This document shows, piece by piece, positions 36,662 to 45,368 of a stretch of DNA of 64,000 nucleotides (within the stretch, counting starts at the first letter, position 1; every line of letters begins with the position of its first letter). This DNA comes from Sphingobium naphthae (GTDB lineage: Bacteria; Pseudomonadota; Alphaproteobacteria; Sphingomonadales; Sphingomonadaceae), in the NCBI RefSeq assembly GCF_020782235.1, contig NZ_JAJGNO010000009.1, positions 1-64,000 on the forward strand, given 5' to 3'. A program made the position numbers and the translations under genes. A model generated the notes under the pieces. That model made no database searches. It was not told the origin of the DNA and worked only from the letters and a program-made list of their open reading frames with translations.

Positions 36662-37257
36662 CGTCCTTCGGGCTCCAGCATGGCGCGGATCGCGAGCGCG
36701 GCCATGTCGGCGATGGCGACCAGACGATCGGTCGCATGGCCCGCGCGCGCATCGCTGGACAGACCCGACATGACGGCGGCCACATAGTCAGCCACGACCT
36801 GTGCTTGTTCGGGATGCGACCGAGCCACGAAGTCGCGGATCGTCGCCACGCTGACGTCGCGGCACCCCCGCGCACGGCAGGCGGCGTCGGCGTCGGTGCT
36901 GCGGCCATTTTCCAGCACCAGGCAGCCGGCCAGGGCCGGATCGGCCGAATAGGCGCTCGCCGCATTGCGCAGCAGGCTCGCCAGCGCGGCGGCAGGGTCG
37001 ATGCCGGGCAGGTCCAGCACGTCCAGCAGCGGCGAAGCCTGGGCGTAGCGCGCCAATATCTCGTCGAACAATTGCGCCTTGCTGCCGAAGGCGGCGTAGA
37101 AGCTGGGCGGATTGATGCCCATGGCGCTGGCCAGCGCGGCCACGCCGACGCCCTCATAGCCATGGACGTGGAACAGCGCCTGCGCCTGGTCGAGCGCCCG
37201 GTCCCGGTCGAAAGCGCGCGGGCGCCCACGCTTCCGGATTTTTTCTGTATCGGCCAC
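36658..37257 (-). CDS. bdcR: TetR-family repressor, BdcR-like
   Basis: 199 aa from a GTG at 37257. TetR HTH at residues about 15-65: RAFDRDRALDQAQALFHVHG, then VAALASAMGINPPSFYAAFG. It is divergent from an SDR closely resembling E. coli BdcA, the same arrangement as bdcR-bdcA. The 72-base gap holds inverted CCTTGA/TCAAGG halves at 37267 and 37315. It is likely a repressor of both genes. Confidence 0.78.
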   Translation of the reverse strand: MADTEKIRKRGRPRAFDRDRALDQAQALFHVHGYEGVGVAALASAMGINPPSFYAAFGSKAQLFDEILARYAQASPLLDVLDLPGIDPAAALASLLRNAASAYSADPALAGCLVLENGRSTDADAACRARGCRDVSVATIRDFVARSHPEQAQVVADYVAAVMSGLSSDARAGHATDRLVAIADMAALAIRAMLEPEGR

Positions 37258-37329
37258 TATAATAATCCTTGAACGGTTCCTTCCTCAACTTATATAGCGC
37301 TCTCTACATAATTCTCAAGGAAGACCGAC

Positions 37330-38043
37330 ATGACTGACCTTCACTCCAAAAAGACCCTCATCATCGGCGGCAGCCGCGGTATCGGCGCGGCCATCGTCCG
37401 CCGGTTCGTGCAGGATGGCGCACACGTGGCCTTCACTTATTCGGGATCGCATGACGCCGCGCAGGCGCTGAGCGCCGACACCGGGGCGACGGCGATCCGG
37501 TCCGATGCAGCCGACCGGCAGCAGGTGGTCGACGTGGTGGCCCAGCAAGGGCCGCTCGACATATTGGTCGTCAACGCCGGCGTCGCGATGATCGGCGATC
37601 CGCTGACGTTCGAGGCCGATGCGGTGGACCGGATGATCGATATCAACGTTCGCGCGCCCTATCATGCCGCGGTGGAGGCGGCGCGGACCATGGCCGACGG
37701 CGGGCGCATCATCGTCATCGGGTCAGTCAATGGCGACGCGGTTCCCTTCGCCGGCGCGGCCGCCTATGCCATGACCAAATCGGCGCTGCAGGGCATGGCG
37801 CGCGGTCTGGCGCGGGATCTGGGCGAGCGCGGCATTACCGTCAACATCATCCAGCCCGGCCCGGTCGACACAGACATGAACCCGGCCGATGGCGAGATCG
37901 CCGGCATGGTCATGCCGTTCATGGCGATCAAACGCTATGGCAAGGCGACGGAAATCGCGGGCATGGCGGCGTATCTGGCCGGCGCCGAAGCCTCCTACAT
38001 CACCGGCGCCATGCACACGATCGACGGCGGCTTCGGCGCCTGA
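37330..38043 (+). CDS. bdcA: SDR oxidoreductase, BdcA-like
   Basis: 237 aa. Cofactor motif IIGGSRGIGAAIVRRF, NAG in LVVNAGVAM, catalytic Ser in VIGSVNG and YAMTK (YxxxK). The end GAMHTIDGGFGA and the middle APYHAAVEAAR closely match E. coli BdcA, a c-di-GMP-linked biofilm dispersal protein whose enzymatic substrate is unclear. The active site is intact here, so an oxidoreductase role remains possible. Confidence 0.8.
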   Translation: MTDLHSKKTLIIGGSRGIGAAIVRRFVQDGAHVAFTYSGSHDAAQALSADTGATAIRSDAADRQQVVDVVAQQGPLDILVVNAGVAMIGDPLTFEADAVDRMIDINVRAPYHAAVEAARTMADGGRIIVIGSVNGDAVPFAGAAAYAMTKSALQGMARGLARDLGERGITVNIIQPGPVDTDMNPADGEIAGMVMPFMAIKRYGKATEIAGMAAYLAGAEASYITGAMHTIDGGFGA

Positions 38044-38084
38044 GGGCAGCGTGGGCGGGGCGCCCCCACGAGCGCCCCGTCCGC

Positions 38085-39476
38085 TCATTGCTTCTTCAAG
38101 ATGTCGAGCGCCAGGACGGTCATCGCTTCGCTGGCGGTGGCGATAACCTTGTCGGCCTGGGGCGCCCAGAAGGGGCTGTGCAGCGAAGGCAGGCTGATCT
38201 GCCCGGCCTTGGCCGCCGCCATTTTCTCCGCGGGGACGCCGCCGACCCAGAAGATGAAGCTCTTGATCGACTTGTCCGCGCGGTAGAAGCGGCCGAAATC
38301 CTCGCCGCCCATGACGGCGGGGGTCTGGACCACGCGGCCGTCGGGGAAGTGGGTCTTGAGCAGGCCCGCCATCTGTTCGGCAAATTCGGGCGGGTTGTAG
38401 GTGGAGGGGGTGAATTCGTCCTTCACGCTGACGACCGGCATCTTGTCGTCCGGCACACCCGCGGCAATCGCCTCGCCCCGCGCCACGCGCTTGATCCCTT
38501 CGATCAGCTTTTCCCGCGTCTCGTCGGAATAGCTGCGCACGGTCAGCAGCAGCTTGGCCTGGTCCGGAATGATATTATGCTTGGCGCCGGCCTGGAAGCT
38601 GCCGACGGTGACGACGGCGGGGTCCTGCGGGTCCTGTTCGCGGCTGACCAGCGTCTGGAGGGTGCCGACGATGCGCGATCCCAGCACAATGGGGTCCTTG
38701 GCGGTCTGCGGATAGGCGCCGTGACCGCCGACGCCCTTCACGTCGATGTCGACGCTGTCGACATTGGCCAGCGCATAGCCGGGCGTGAAGCCGATCACTC
38801 CAGCCTCCAGATTGGCCGCGTCGTGGAAGGCGAGGGCGTGGGTCGGGCGCGGGAAGCGGGTGTAGAGGCCGTCCTCCAGCATGTCGCGCGCGCCCTTGCC
38901 GACTTCCTCGGCGGGCTGGAGGATCATGACCAGCGTGCCCTTCCAGTCGTCCTTGCGCGCAGCCAGCAGCTTTGCCGTCTCGATGAAGGCGGTCATATGG
39001 GTGTCGTGGCCGCAGGCGTGCATCACGCCGGTTTCCACGCCCTCGGGCGTCTTGGTGCGCACCTTGGACGCGAACTCCAGCCCGGTCTGCTCGACCACCG
39101 GCAGGCCGTCCATGTCCGCACGGATGAGCAGCACCGGTCCGGAGCCGTTCTTCATCACCGCAACAACGCCCGTCCCGCCGACCTTCTCGGTCACGTCATA
39201 TTTGAGCGCCTTCAGCCGCTTGGCGAGCTTGGCCGCGGTGTTGACTTCCTTGAGCGACAATTCGGGATTGGCGTGCAGATCGCGGTAGAGCGCCATCATC
39301 GCGTCCATGTCCTTGGCGACCGCCGCGCCGATCTCGCTTTGCGCAGGCGGCGTCGCGGCAGGGGCGGGAGTGGGGGCGGCGGCGGGAGCGGCCGGCGGCG
39401 TGGCCGGCGCGGTCTGGGCGTCGGCGATGGACGTGAAGCTAACGGCGGCCAGCACGGCCGCGAGCGATTGACGCAT
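38085..39476 (-). CDS. M20-family amidohydrolase, secreted
   Basis: 463 aa from ATG 39476 (ATG 39482 also near an AAGGGAGA site). Signal peptide MRQSLAAVLAAVSFTSIADA, then a long Ala/Pro linker, then the M20 metal-site motifs GVMHACGHDTHM and VMGGEDFGRF. Such enzymes cleave N-acyl amino acids or hippurate-like amides; here the signal implies a periplasmic role. It is followed upstream by an S10 peptidase on the same strand, suggesting shared peptide scavenging. Confidence 0.88.
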   Translation of the reverse strand: MRQSLAAVLAAVSFTSIADAQTAPATPPAAPAAAPTPAPAATPPAQSEIGAAVAKDMDAMMALYRDLHANPELSLKEVNTAAKLAKRLKALKYDVTEKVGGTGVVAVMKNGSGPVLLIRADMDGLPVVEQTGLEFASKVRTKTPEGVETGVMHACGHDTHMTAFIETAKLLAARKDDWKGTLVMILQPAEEVGKGARDMLEDGLYTRFPRPTHALAFHDAANLEAGVIGFTPGYALANVDSVDIDVKGVGGHGAYPQTAKDPIVLGSRIVGTLQTLVSREQDPQDPAVVTVGSFQAGAKHNIIPDQAKLLLTVRSYSDETREKLIEGIKRVARGEAIAAGVPDDKMPVVSVKDEFTPSTYNPPEFAEQMAGLLKTHFPDGRVVQTPAVMGGEDFGRFYRADKSIKSFIFWVGGVPAEKMAAAKAGQISLPSLHSPFWAPQADKVIATASEAMTVLALDILKKQ

Positions 39477-39552
39477 ATTCATAATCTCCCTTGCTGAGGC
39501 GAGCATAAGGGCAATTTGCCGCCATTGAAGAGCCAAGTTTTCTTCATCCCAT

Positions 39553-41061
39553 TCAGCGTGTCGTGATGAACGCCCGGATGTCGGCGCTGAGTTTGCGCAG
39601 GTCGTCGGGGCGGACATACATCATGTGGCCGGCGTCATAATAATGATAGTGGATGCGCGAGGCGTCGAAGCCGGTGCGGCTCATGGCATATTCGGCGCCG
39701 AAGAAGGGGGTGGCGAAGTCATACCAGCCCTGGCCGACGAACACCTTGAGCCCGCTATTCTCGCGCAGCGCCTTGCCCAGATAGGGGGCGACGCTGGCAT
39801 AGACTTCGCTGTCGCGGCCGCGCTGGCCCTGCAGCTTCCAGTCCCAGCCGCTGACCCCGCCGATCGTCACATAGGACCGGTCCGTCCTGTACTTCAGCTC
39901 GTCGCGGGCATAGCTGTTCATCGCGGCGGTATAGGCGCCGTCGATGGCGTAGAAGCTGGGATCATTGTCCGGCTCCTCCCCGGCGGCGTCATAATCCTTG
40001 CCGGTGTAGCGCGTGTCGAGGCGGCCGATGCTGAGGCCCTGGTCGCGCAGCAATTCCTTGTAGAAGCGGCCGGGGGTGACGCGCAGGTCGGCATGGTCGA
40101 CGAATGTTTCGGACAGGCCGGTGAGGCGCGCAAGTTCCGTCCGCACGCTGGCGCGTTCCTGCGGCGAGAGCTGGTTCCCTTTCAGCAGCGCGGCGGCATA
40201 GGGGCCGGTGGCGAAGGCGCGCGCCTGCTGCGCGGCTTCGGCAACGGTGGCGGGCGGGTTGCCCATGCGCTTGTGATACCAGGCGGTCGTCGCCATCGAG
40301 GGGAGGTTGAGGATATAGGGCATTTCATTGCCCTGCACTTCCGCCGAGGCGCCGAAGTCGAGGATGGTCGAGATCAGGATGATGCCGTTGACGGCGATGT
40401 CGTTATAGGTGCCCTCCAGTTCGTTGATGAGCGCGACCGAGCGCGTCGTGCCATAGCTTTCGCCGCCGATATATTTGGGCGAGGACCAGCGGCCATTGTC
40501 GTTCAGCCACAGGCGGATGAATTCCGCGATCGATTTCGCGTCGGCGGAGACGCCCCAATAATCCTTGGGATCCTTCTTGCCGATGGCGTGGGAGAAACCG
40601 GTGCCGACGGGATCGATGAAGACGAGGTCGGTGACGTCGAGCAGCGATTCGGCATTGTCGACCAGCGGATAGGGCGGCGCGCCGTCATCCTGCGCATCGG
40701 GCAGCACCACGCGCTTGGGACCGAAGGCGCCCATGTGCAGCCAGAGCGAGCCCGAGCCCGGCCCGCCATTGTAGAGGAAGGTGATCGGCCGGTTCCGATC
40801 ACCGCCATCCTTCACATAGGAAGTAGCGTAGATCGCCGCGAGCGGCTTGCCATCCTTGTCCTTGAGATAGGTTTCGCCGGTGGTCGCGGTGTAGCTGATC
40901 GCCTTGCCGCCGAACACGCCCTTGTGCCGGGTCACCGAGACATTGGGGGCCGGAACGGGGGCTTCGGTGGCCTCGTCCTTTTTCTTCGGTTCGTCCTGGG
41001 CATGAGCGATGGTGGCGGAAAGGGCCAGAGCCAGAGCGGCGAGGCTGGACGTCAAACGCAT
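39553..41061 (-). CDS. S10-family serine carboxypeptidase, secreted
   Basis: 502 aa. Signal peptide MRLTSSLAALALALSATIAHA. Catalytic Ser in IGGESYGTTR, oxyanion-type FLYNGGPGSGSLWLHMGAFG, Asp in FVGQGWYDFATPF and His in YDAGHMMYV. It removes C-terminal residues from peptides in the periplasm. It is upstream of the M20 gene by about 76 bases, on the same strand. Confidence 0.9.
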   Translation of the reverse strand: MRLTSSLAALALALSATIAHAQDEPKKKDEATEAPVPAPNVSVTRHKGVFGGKAISYTATTGETYLKDKDGKPLAAIYATSYVKDGGDRNRPITFLYNGGPGSGSLWLHMGAFGPKRVVLPDAQDDGAPPYPLVDNAESLLDVTDLVFIDPVGTGFSHAIGKKDPKDYWGVSADAKSIAEFIRLWLNDNGRWSSPKYIGGESYGTTRSVALINELEGTYNDIAVNGIILISTILDFGASAEVQGNEMPYILNLPSMATTAWYHKRMGNPPATVAEAAQQARAFATGPYAAALLKGNQLSPQERASVRTELARLTGLSETFVDHADLRVTPGRFYKELLRDQGLSIGRLDTRYTGKDYDAAGEEPDNDPSFYAIDGAYTAAMNSYARDELKYRTDRSYVTIGGVSGWDWKLQGQRGRDSEVYASVAPYLGKALRENSGLKVFVGQGWYDFATPFFGAEYAMSRTGFDASRIHYHYYDAGHMMYVRPDDLRKLSADIRAFITTR

Positions 41062-41582
41062 GATAATCCCCTTGTTTTACGTGCGTCTGGCTAGCGGAGG
41101 GAAGAGCCGGAGGGAAGAGGCGACGCGCCGGCGACGCGACAGCGACGCCATAGGGCGAAGTTCACACGCTTTTCCAATTTTCGCGCGGAAGCGCCCGCTT
41201 CGCGCCCGCAAGGCGACACCGAAGCGACAGGGAGGCGACACGGGCGCGACAGGCAGGCGACAGGGGCGCGCGCGCGGCGCGTCGGGCAGGCGACGGCTGT
41301 GGCGGAGCGCGAGGGACGGGGGGTAGGCTTCATTCCTGATGGTAGATCAGGGGAAATCCTATTTGGGAAGAGGTGGCGTGCGTGGGCGGAGCGGAGGGTG
41401 GTCCTTCATCGAGAGGGGGACACCCCACCGTCTGGCCTTTGGCCAGCCACCTGCCCTTGCAGGAGAGGATCATTGGCCTGGAAGCGCGCTGATGGGGGGT
41501 ATCGTTGTCGAGAGGGGGCACCCCTCCACCAGTTCGTGGTCCCCGCTCCTTATAGGGGAGGATCAGGTGCGTGAGGCTGGCG
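41062..41582. repeat. Repeat-rich intergenic region
   Basis: About 520 bases with no supported gene. Part 1 (41118-41295) has many GCGAC/GGCGACA words in irregular succession. Part 2 contains two diverged copies of a block of about 60 bases, at 41409-41472 and 41508-41566. Both start TCGAGAGGGGG, continue into CACCCC and end GAGGATCA; the first has an internal palindrome TGGCCTTTGGCCA. They resemble dispersed intergenic repeats (REP-like). No function is assigned. Confidence 0.6.
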
Positions 41583-42374
41583 CTATTGCGCGGTCCAGCC
41601 GCCGTCGATGGAGAGATTGGCGCCGGTGACCTGGGCGGCGGCGTCGCTGCAGAGGTAGAGGGCGGTGGCGGCGACCTGTTCGGCGGTGACGAACTGCTTG
41701 GTCGGCTGGCCCGCCAGCAGCACGTCGTTCATCACCTGCTCGCGCGTCATGCCCCGCGCCTTCATCGTGTCGGGAATCTGGTTTTCGACCAGCGGGGTCC
41801 AGACATAGCCGGGCGAGATGCAGTTGGCGGTGATGCCGAAGGTCGCGACTTCCAGCGCCACCGTCTTGGTGAAGCCGGCCAGGCCGTGCTTGGCCGTCAC
41901 ATAGGCGCTTTTGTAGGGGGAGGCGACCAGCGAGTGGGCGGACGCGGTCTGGATGATGCGGCCCCATTTGCGGTCCTTCATCCAGGGGAGGGCGAGACGC
42001 GTCGTGTGGAAGGCGGCGTTGAGGTTGAGCGCGATGATGAGGTCCCATTTGTCGAGCGGAAATTCCTCGACCGGCGCGACATGCTGCATGCCGGCATTGT
42101 TGATGAGGATGTCCACACCGCCGAACGTATCGGCGGCGTCCTTCATCATCGCTTCGATCTGATCGACCTTGGTCAGGTCATGGCCGGAATAGAGCGCCTT
42201 CGCGCCGGAGAGCGTTTCGAGGCCCTGCCGTTCCTTCTCGATCGCGTCCTTGTCGCCGAAGCCGTTGATGACGACGTTGGCGCCTTCGCCCGCCAGAGCC
42301 TTGGCATAGGCGAGGCCGATGCCCGAAGTGGAGCCGGTGATCAGGGCGGTCTTGCCAGCCAGGGACGTGCTCAT
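41583..42374 (-). CDS. bdhA: 3-hydroxybutyrate dehydrogenase (SDR)
   Basis: 263 aa from ATG 42374 (the longer frame upstream overlaps the patatin gene). Motifs: LITGSTSGIGLAYAKAL for NAD binding, NNAGMQHVAPVEEFP (typical of this enzyme), Ser in IQTASAHSLVASPYKSAYVTAKHG with the YxxxK site, and NCISPGYVWTPLV. It converts 3-hydroxybutyrate and acetoacetate during PHB or ketone use. It overlaps the patatin gene stop by four bases, so the two are coupled. Confidence 0.92.
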   Translation of the reverse strand: MSTSLAGKTALITGSTSGIGLAYAKALAGEGANVVINGFGDKDAIEKERQGLETLSGAKALYSGHDLTKVDQIEAMMKDAADTFGGVDILINNAGMQHVAPVEEFPLDKWDLIIALNLNAAFHTTRLALPWMKDRKWGRIIQTASAHSLVASPYKSAYVTAKHGLAGFTKTVALEVATFGITANCISPGYVWTPLVENQIPDTMKARGMTREQVMNDVLLAGQPTKQFVTAEQVAATALYLCSDAAAQVTGANLSIDGGWTAQ

Positions 42375-43564
42375 GCCTTTTTCTCCTTGAGGTGATCGGG
42401 GGCGTCGAGATCGAAGGTCGCGCTGTTGCCGTCGAGGATGTTGCGGGCGATGAGATCGCCCTTGTGCATGACTTCCTCTACCGCCTCGCGACCCTGGCTC
42501 CAATGATCGAGCATGGTCGAGCGGGAAAATTCGAAGTCCTTCGCGCCGCTTTCCCAATTGCGCGAGCGATAGATGAGGTGGACGATGTTGACCGAGCCCT
42601 GGTCGAGGCACTGGCGCAGCGACTGCGCCTCGGGCGAATCCAGCAGGTCGGGCGGAAGCTTCGCAAGCAGCGCCTCGATCGCGCCATGTTCGCGGCGCAG
42701 GCGCAGATACTGGTCCGTCACCTGGCGCGTGCGGCTGCTATACTGAATGTCTTTCATGCGCGAATAGACATCGGTCATCTGCCGCGGCATCGGTCCTTCG
42801 GCGGGGAAGAGATCGACCTGGAACACCAGCATGTCCTCGGTCTGGTGCGTGAGGACATGGGAAAGCGGCGTGTTGGAGACGATGCCGCCATCCCAATACC
42901 AGCGCCCGTCAATCTCGATCGGCGGCAGGCCCGGCGGCAGCGCGCCCGACGCCATGATGTGGCGCGCGTCGATCCGCGTGTTGCCGCCCGGGCCGCGCGT
43001 GTCCCAATAAGCGAAATTGCCGGTTTCGACATCCACCGCGCCGACCGACAGGCGCACCGGCCCGTCATTGAGCAGGTCCCAGTCGACGCAGGCGTCGAGC
43101 ATGTCCTTGAGCGGCGCGCTGTCATAGAAGCTGATCGCGCCGGGTGATCCTTCGGGCATCAGCGTCGCGGGCCAGATGCGCGGGCGGAACATGCCGGGCA
43201 CGCCGAAGCTGGCGACGGTGGCGGCGGCGCCCAGATGCGCGGCTTCGCGGATATGGTCGATTTCGGGCAGGACGATATTGGGCATGCCGCCCGAGACGGT
43301 GTACCAGAATTTGCGCAGGCGACTGAGGCGACGATGCGGCTCATTGCCCGCGATGATGGCGGCGTTGACAGCGCCGATCGAGATGCCTGCCACCCAGCTG
43401 ACGTCGATGCCCAGTTCGTCCAGCCGGTCGAACACGCCGGCCTGGAAGGAGCCGAGCGCGCCGCCGCCCTGAAGCAGCAGGGCGACTTCCCGCGGGAGGG
43501 AGAGCGAAGTGCGGGCGCGGCGAAGCGGCCGGGGCTGTGCGCGCTTGGGTTCGATATCTGCCAT
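42371..43564 (-). CDS. Patatin-like phospholipase (DUF3734 type)
   Basis: 397 aa from ATG 43564; the open frame upstream of it does not look like the family. Oxyanion motif LLQGGGALGSFQAGV, catalytic Ser in AGISIGAVNA and Asp in YWDGGIVSN. The C-terminal domain includes YSSRTRQVTDQYLRLRREHG and the ending HWSQGREAVEEVM, typical of the DUF3734 extension. It hydrolyses a lipid or polyester; coupling to bdhA suggests a link to polyhydroxybutyrate turnover, which is inference. Confidence 0.88.
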   Translation of the reverse strand: MADIEPKRAQPRPLRRARTSLSLPREVALLLQGGGALGSFQAGVFDRLDELGIDVSWVAGISIGAVNAAIIAGNEPHRRLSRLRKFWYTVSGGMPNIVLPEIDHIREAAHLGAAATVASFGVPGMFRPRIWPATLMPEGSPGAISFYDSAPLKDMLDACVDWDLLNDGPVRLSVGAVDVETGNFAYWDTRGPGGNTRIDARHIMASGALPPGLPPIEIDGRWYWDGGIVSNTPLSHVLTHQTEDMLVFQVDLFPAEGPMPRQMTDVYSRMKDIQYSSRTRQVTDQYLRLRREHGAIEALLAKLPPDLLDSPEAQSLRQCLDQGSVNIVHLIYRSRNWESGAKDFEFSRSTMLDHWSQGREAVEEVMHKGDLIARNILDGNSATFDLDAPDHLKEKKA

Positions 43565-43723
43565 GTCGCAGTGCAATATAGGCTTTGGCGCGCCCGATCC
43601 AAGCGAATGTCTCGCATGAAAGCGGGCGGATCGCGCAACCTTCCCGATCACGGACAGTTTTCCCGCGGCGCTCAATCGCGTACGCACTGGCGCGTAGGCA
43701 CTGGTCGGGAAAGGGAGGACGCG

Positions 43724-44605
43724 ATGCGGCTCGACGACGAACGGGAAAGCAGCCATTACGAAGTGCAGGACGGCCGTGGCGGCGGCTTTGGCGGCGGCGG
43801 GCTGGGCGGGGGCCTGGGCATGCTGCTGCCGCTGATCGGCAGCCGGTTCGGATGCGGCGGCATCGTCGTGGTGCTGATCATCATGGTGGTGATGGGCATG
43901 AACCCGCTGAGCCTGATCGGTGGCGGAGGCGGCGGCCAGCAGGTTCAGACCGAGCGGCCCGCGACCAGCGAGCTGAGCGCGGTGCAGCGCACGTCGCTGC
44001 AGGTGCTGGGATCGACCGAGCGGCGCTGGGCGGACATATTCCGCGCACAGGGGCAGGACTATCCGCCGCCGACCCTGGTCTTCTACAATCAGAGCGGCCA
44101 GTCGGGATGCGGCGCGGCGATGTCGGCCATGGGGCCCTTCTACTGCCCGGCCGACCAGCGCATCTATCTCGACACCGATTTCTTCCGCGAGATGGAGACG
44201 AAGTTCAGCGCGCCGGGCGACTTCCCGATCGGCTATATCATCGCGCATGAGGTCGGCCACCATATCCAGACCATCACCGGCGAGGCGGATCGCATCCGCA
44301 AGGCGCAGCAGCGCGCGTCGGAAGCGGACGGCAATGCGCTGCAGGTCAAGATGGAGTTGCAGGCGGATTGCTATGCCGGCGTCTGGGCGGCGCGCGACAC
44401 CAATCTGATGGAGGCTGGCGACCTGGAGGAAGGGATGCGCGCGGCCGAGGCGATCGGTGACGACACGTTGCAGAAGGCGGCCGGACGGCGGCCGGTGCCC
44501 GAGAGCTTCACTCACGGCACCAGCGCGCAGCGCATGCAGTGGCTGCGCAAGGGGCTGGAAACCGGCGACCCGGCGCAGTGCGACACGTTCGGCGGCGCGA
44601 TCTGA
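43724..44605 (+). CDS. Neutral zinc metallopeptidase (YpfJ family)
   Basis: 293 aa from ATG 43724, with GGAGG upstream. N-terminal glycine-rich segment (GGGFGGGGLGGGLG), one membrane segment (IVVVLIIMVVMGM), then the peptidase domain with HEVGHH, the C-terminal third ligand region around MELQADCYAGVWA, and the cysteine motif in SGCGAAMSAMGPFYCPAD. Such proteins are anchored in the inner membrane and of unclear substrate. Confidence 0.88.
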   Translation: MRLDDERESSHYEVQDGRGGGFGGGGLGGGLGMLLPLIGSRFGCGGIVVVLIIMVVMGMNPLSLIGGGGGGQQVQTERPATSELSAVQRTSLQVLGSTERRWADIFRAQGQDYPPPTLVFYNQSGQSGCGAAMSAMGPFYCPADQRIYLDTDFFREMETKFSAPGDFPIGYIIAHEVGHHIQTITGEADRIRKAQQRASEADGNALQVKMELQADCYAGVWAARDTNLMEAGDLEEGMRAAEAIGDDTLQKAAGRRPVPESFTHGTSAQRMQWLRKGLETGDPAQCDTFGGAI

Positions 44606-44646
44606 GGACGCGGGGCGACGGTGGCTTCAGCCGTCGCCGCGACTGT

Positions 44647-45012
44647 TCAATATTCGGCGTTGGGCGATCCGGCGGGCGCCTGCTGCGGCGAGGTATAGGG
44701 ATTGGCGCCGCCGTTGGGCGCGGCGGGGGCTTGGGGCAGGCCCTGGCCGGGTGCGAGCATCGGCATGCCCGCCTCCGGCAGGGGCTGGCCGGCGGCCGGC
44801 AGGGGATTCGCGAAATCGGCGGGAGGCGGCGGCGCGGGCGGGGCCGGGGGCGCCACGGTGGGCGCGACGACCGGCGGCGGCGCGGCGTCGGGGTGCGGCG
44901 CGTCTGCGGCGCCCTGAGGATCGGACGGCGCTGGAGGCATGAAATTCTGGACCGCCAGCACGATGAGCGGCGCGGCGACGAGCGTCGCTATGGCGAAATT
45001 GCGATACAACAT
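44647..45012 (-). CDS. Proline-rich membrane-anchored protein, function unknown
   Basis: 121 aa from ATG 45012. One N-terminal membrane segment (NFAIATLVAAPLIVLAVQNF), then a low-complexity, Pro/Ala-rich domain (APPAPPAPPPPADFANP). No enzymatic motif. It lies 83 bases after the NepR-like gene on the same strand; whether it is co-transcribed is uncertain. Confidence 0.6.
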   Translation of the reverse strand: MLYRNFAIATLVAAPLIVLAVQNFMPPAPSDPQGAADAPHPDAAPPPVVAPTVAPPAPPAPPPPADFANPLPAAGQPLPEAGMPMLAPGQGLPQAPAAPNGGANPYTSPQQAPAGSPNAEY

Positions 45013-45095
45013 GGCGGCTATCCTCCGATGACCGAGGCCCCCCCAATGAGGCGCCATTATCGGCCGACAGAGGTTAAGAAAATCTTCCCGGCGGC

Positions 45096-45287
45096 TTAAT
45101 GTCGATCAAGTTTGTCGAGCAATGCCATCATGTCATCGGGGACCGAGTCCCGCGGTGGCGCATAGGTGGAGCGCAGCGCCTTGCCGACGCCTTCATAAGG
45201 CGCAGGCAGGCCGACGGTGACGATGCGGCCGAACTCGCCTTCCCGTCCCTGTGCCGATCGGCCGATCAATTTGCGCTGCATTTCCAT
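45096..45287 (-). CDS. NepR-like small protein (anti-sigma factor family)
   Basis: 63 aa from ATG 45287 (a second ATG at 45281). The C-terminal half, GVGKALRSTYAPPRDSVPDDMMALLDKLD, has the NepR signature: a helix (hG.hLR..Y), a loop and P(D/E)(D/E)h..LL..LD. NepR binds the general-stress sigma factor EcfG and is released by PhyR in alphaproteobacteria. No ecfG or phyR is nearby, so this would be an orphan paralogue. It is divergent from glnE, which supports a glnE start at 45303 or 45369 rather than further upstream. Confidence 0.6.
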   Translation of the reverse strand: MEMQRKLIGRSAQGREGEFGRIVTVGLPAPYEGVGKALRSTYAPPRDSVPDDMMALLDKLDRH

Positions 45288-45368
45288 GTGTTGGAAACGG
45301 CCATGTTCCGGAAAAGTTTCTGGCCTTCGTCGCCTTTGCGCGCGATAGCCGCGCCCGACGAGGAGAAG

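Noticed and set aside
38088..39497. 469-aa plus-strand ORF opposite the M20 gene
   Set aside because: Antisense to an M20 peptidase with complete metal motifs; no domain is visible in the ORF.
42375..44515. Extended upstream part of the 714-aa patatin frame
   Set aside because: Everything upstream of 43564 is antisense to the zinc metallopeptidase gene or non-coding; the patatin family starts at the ATG at 43564.
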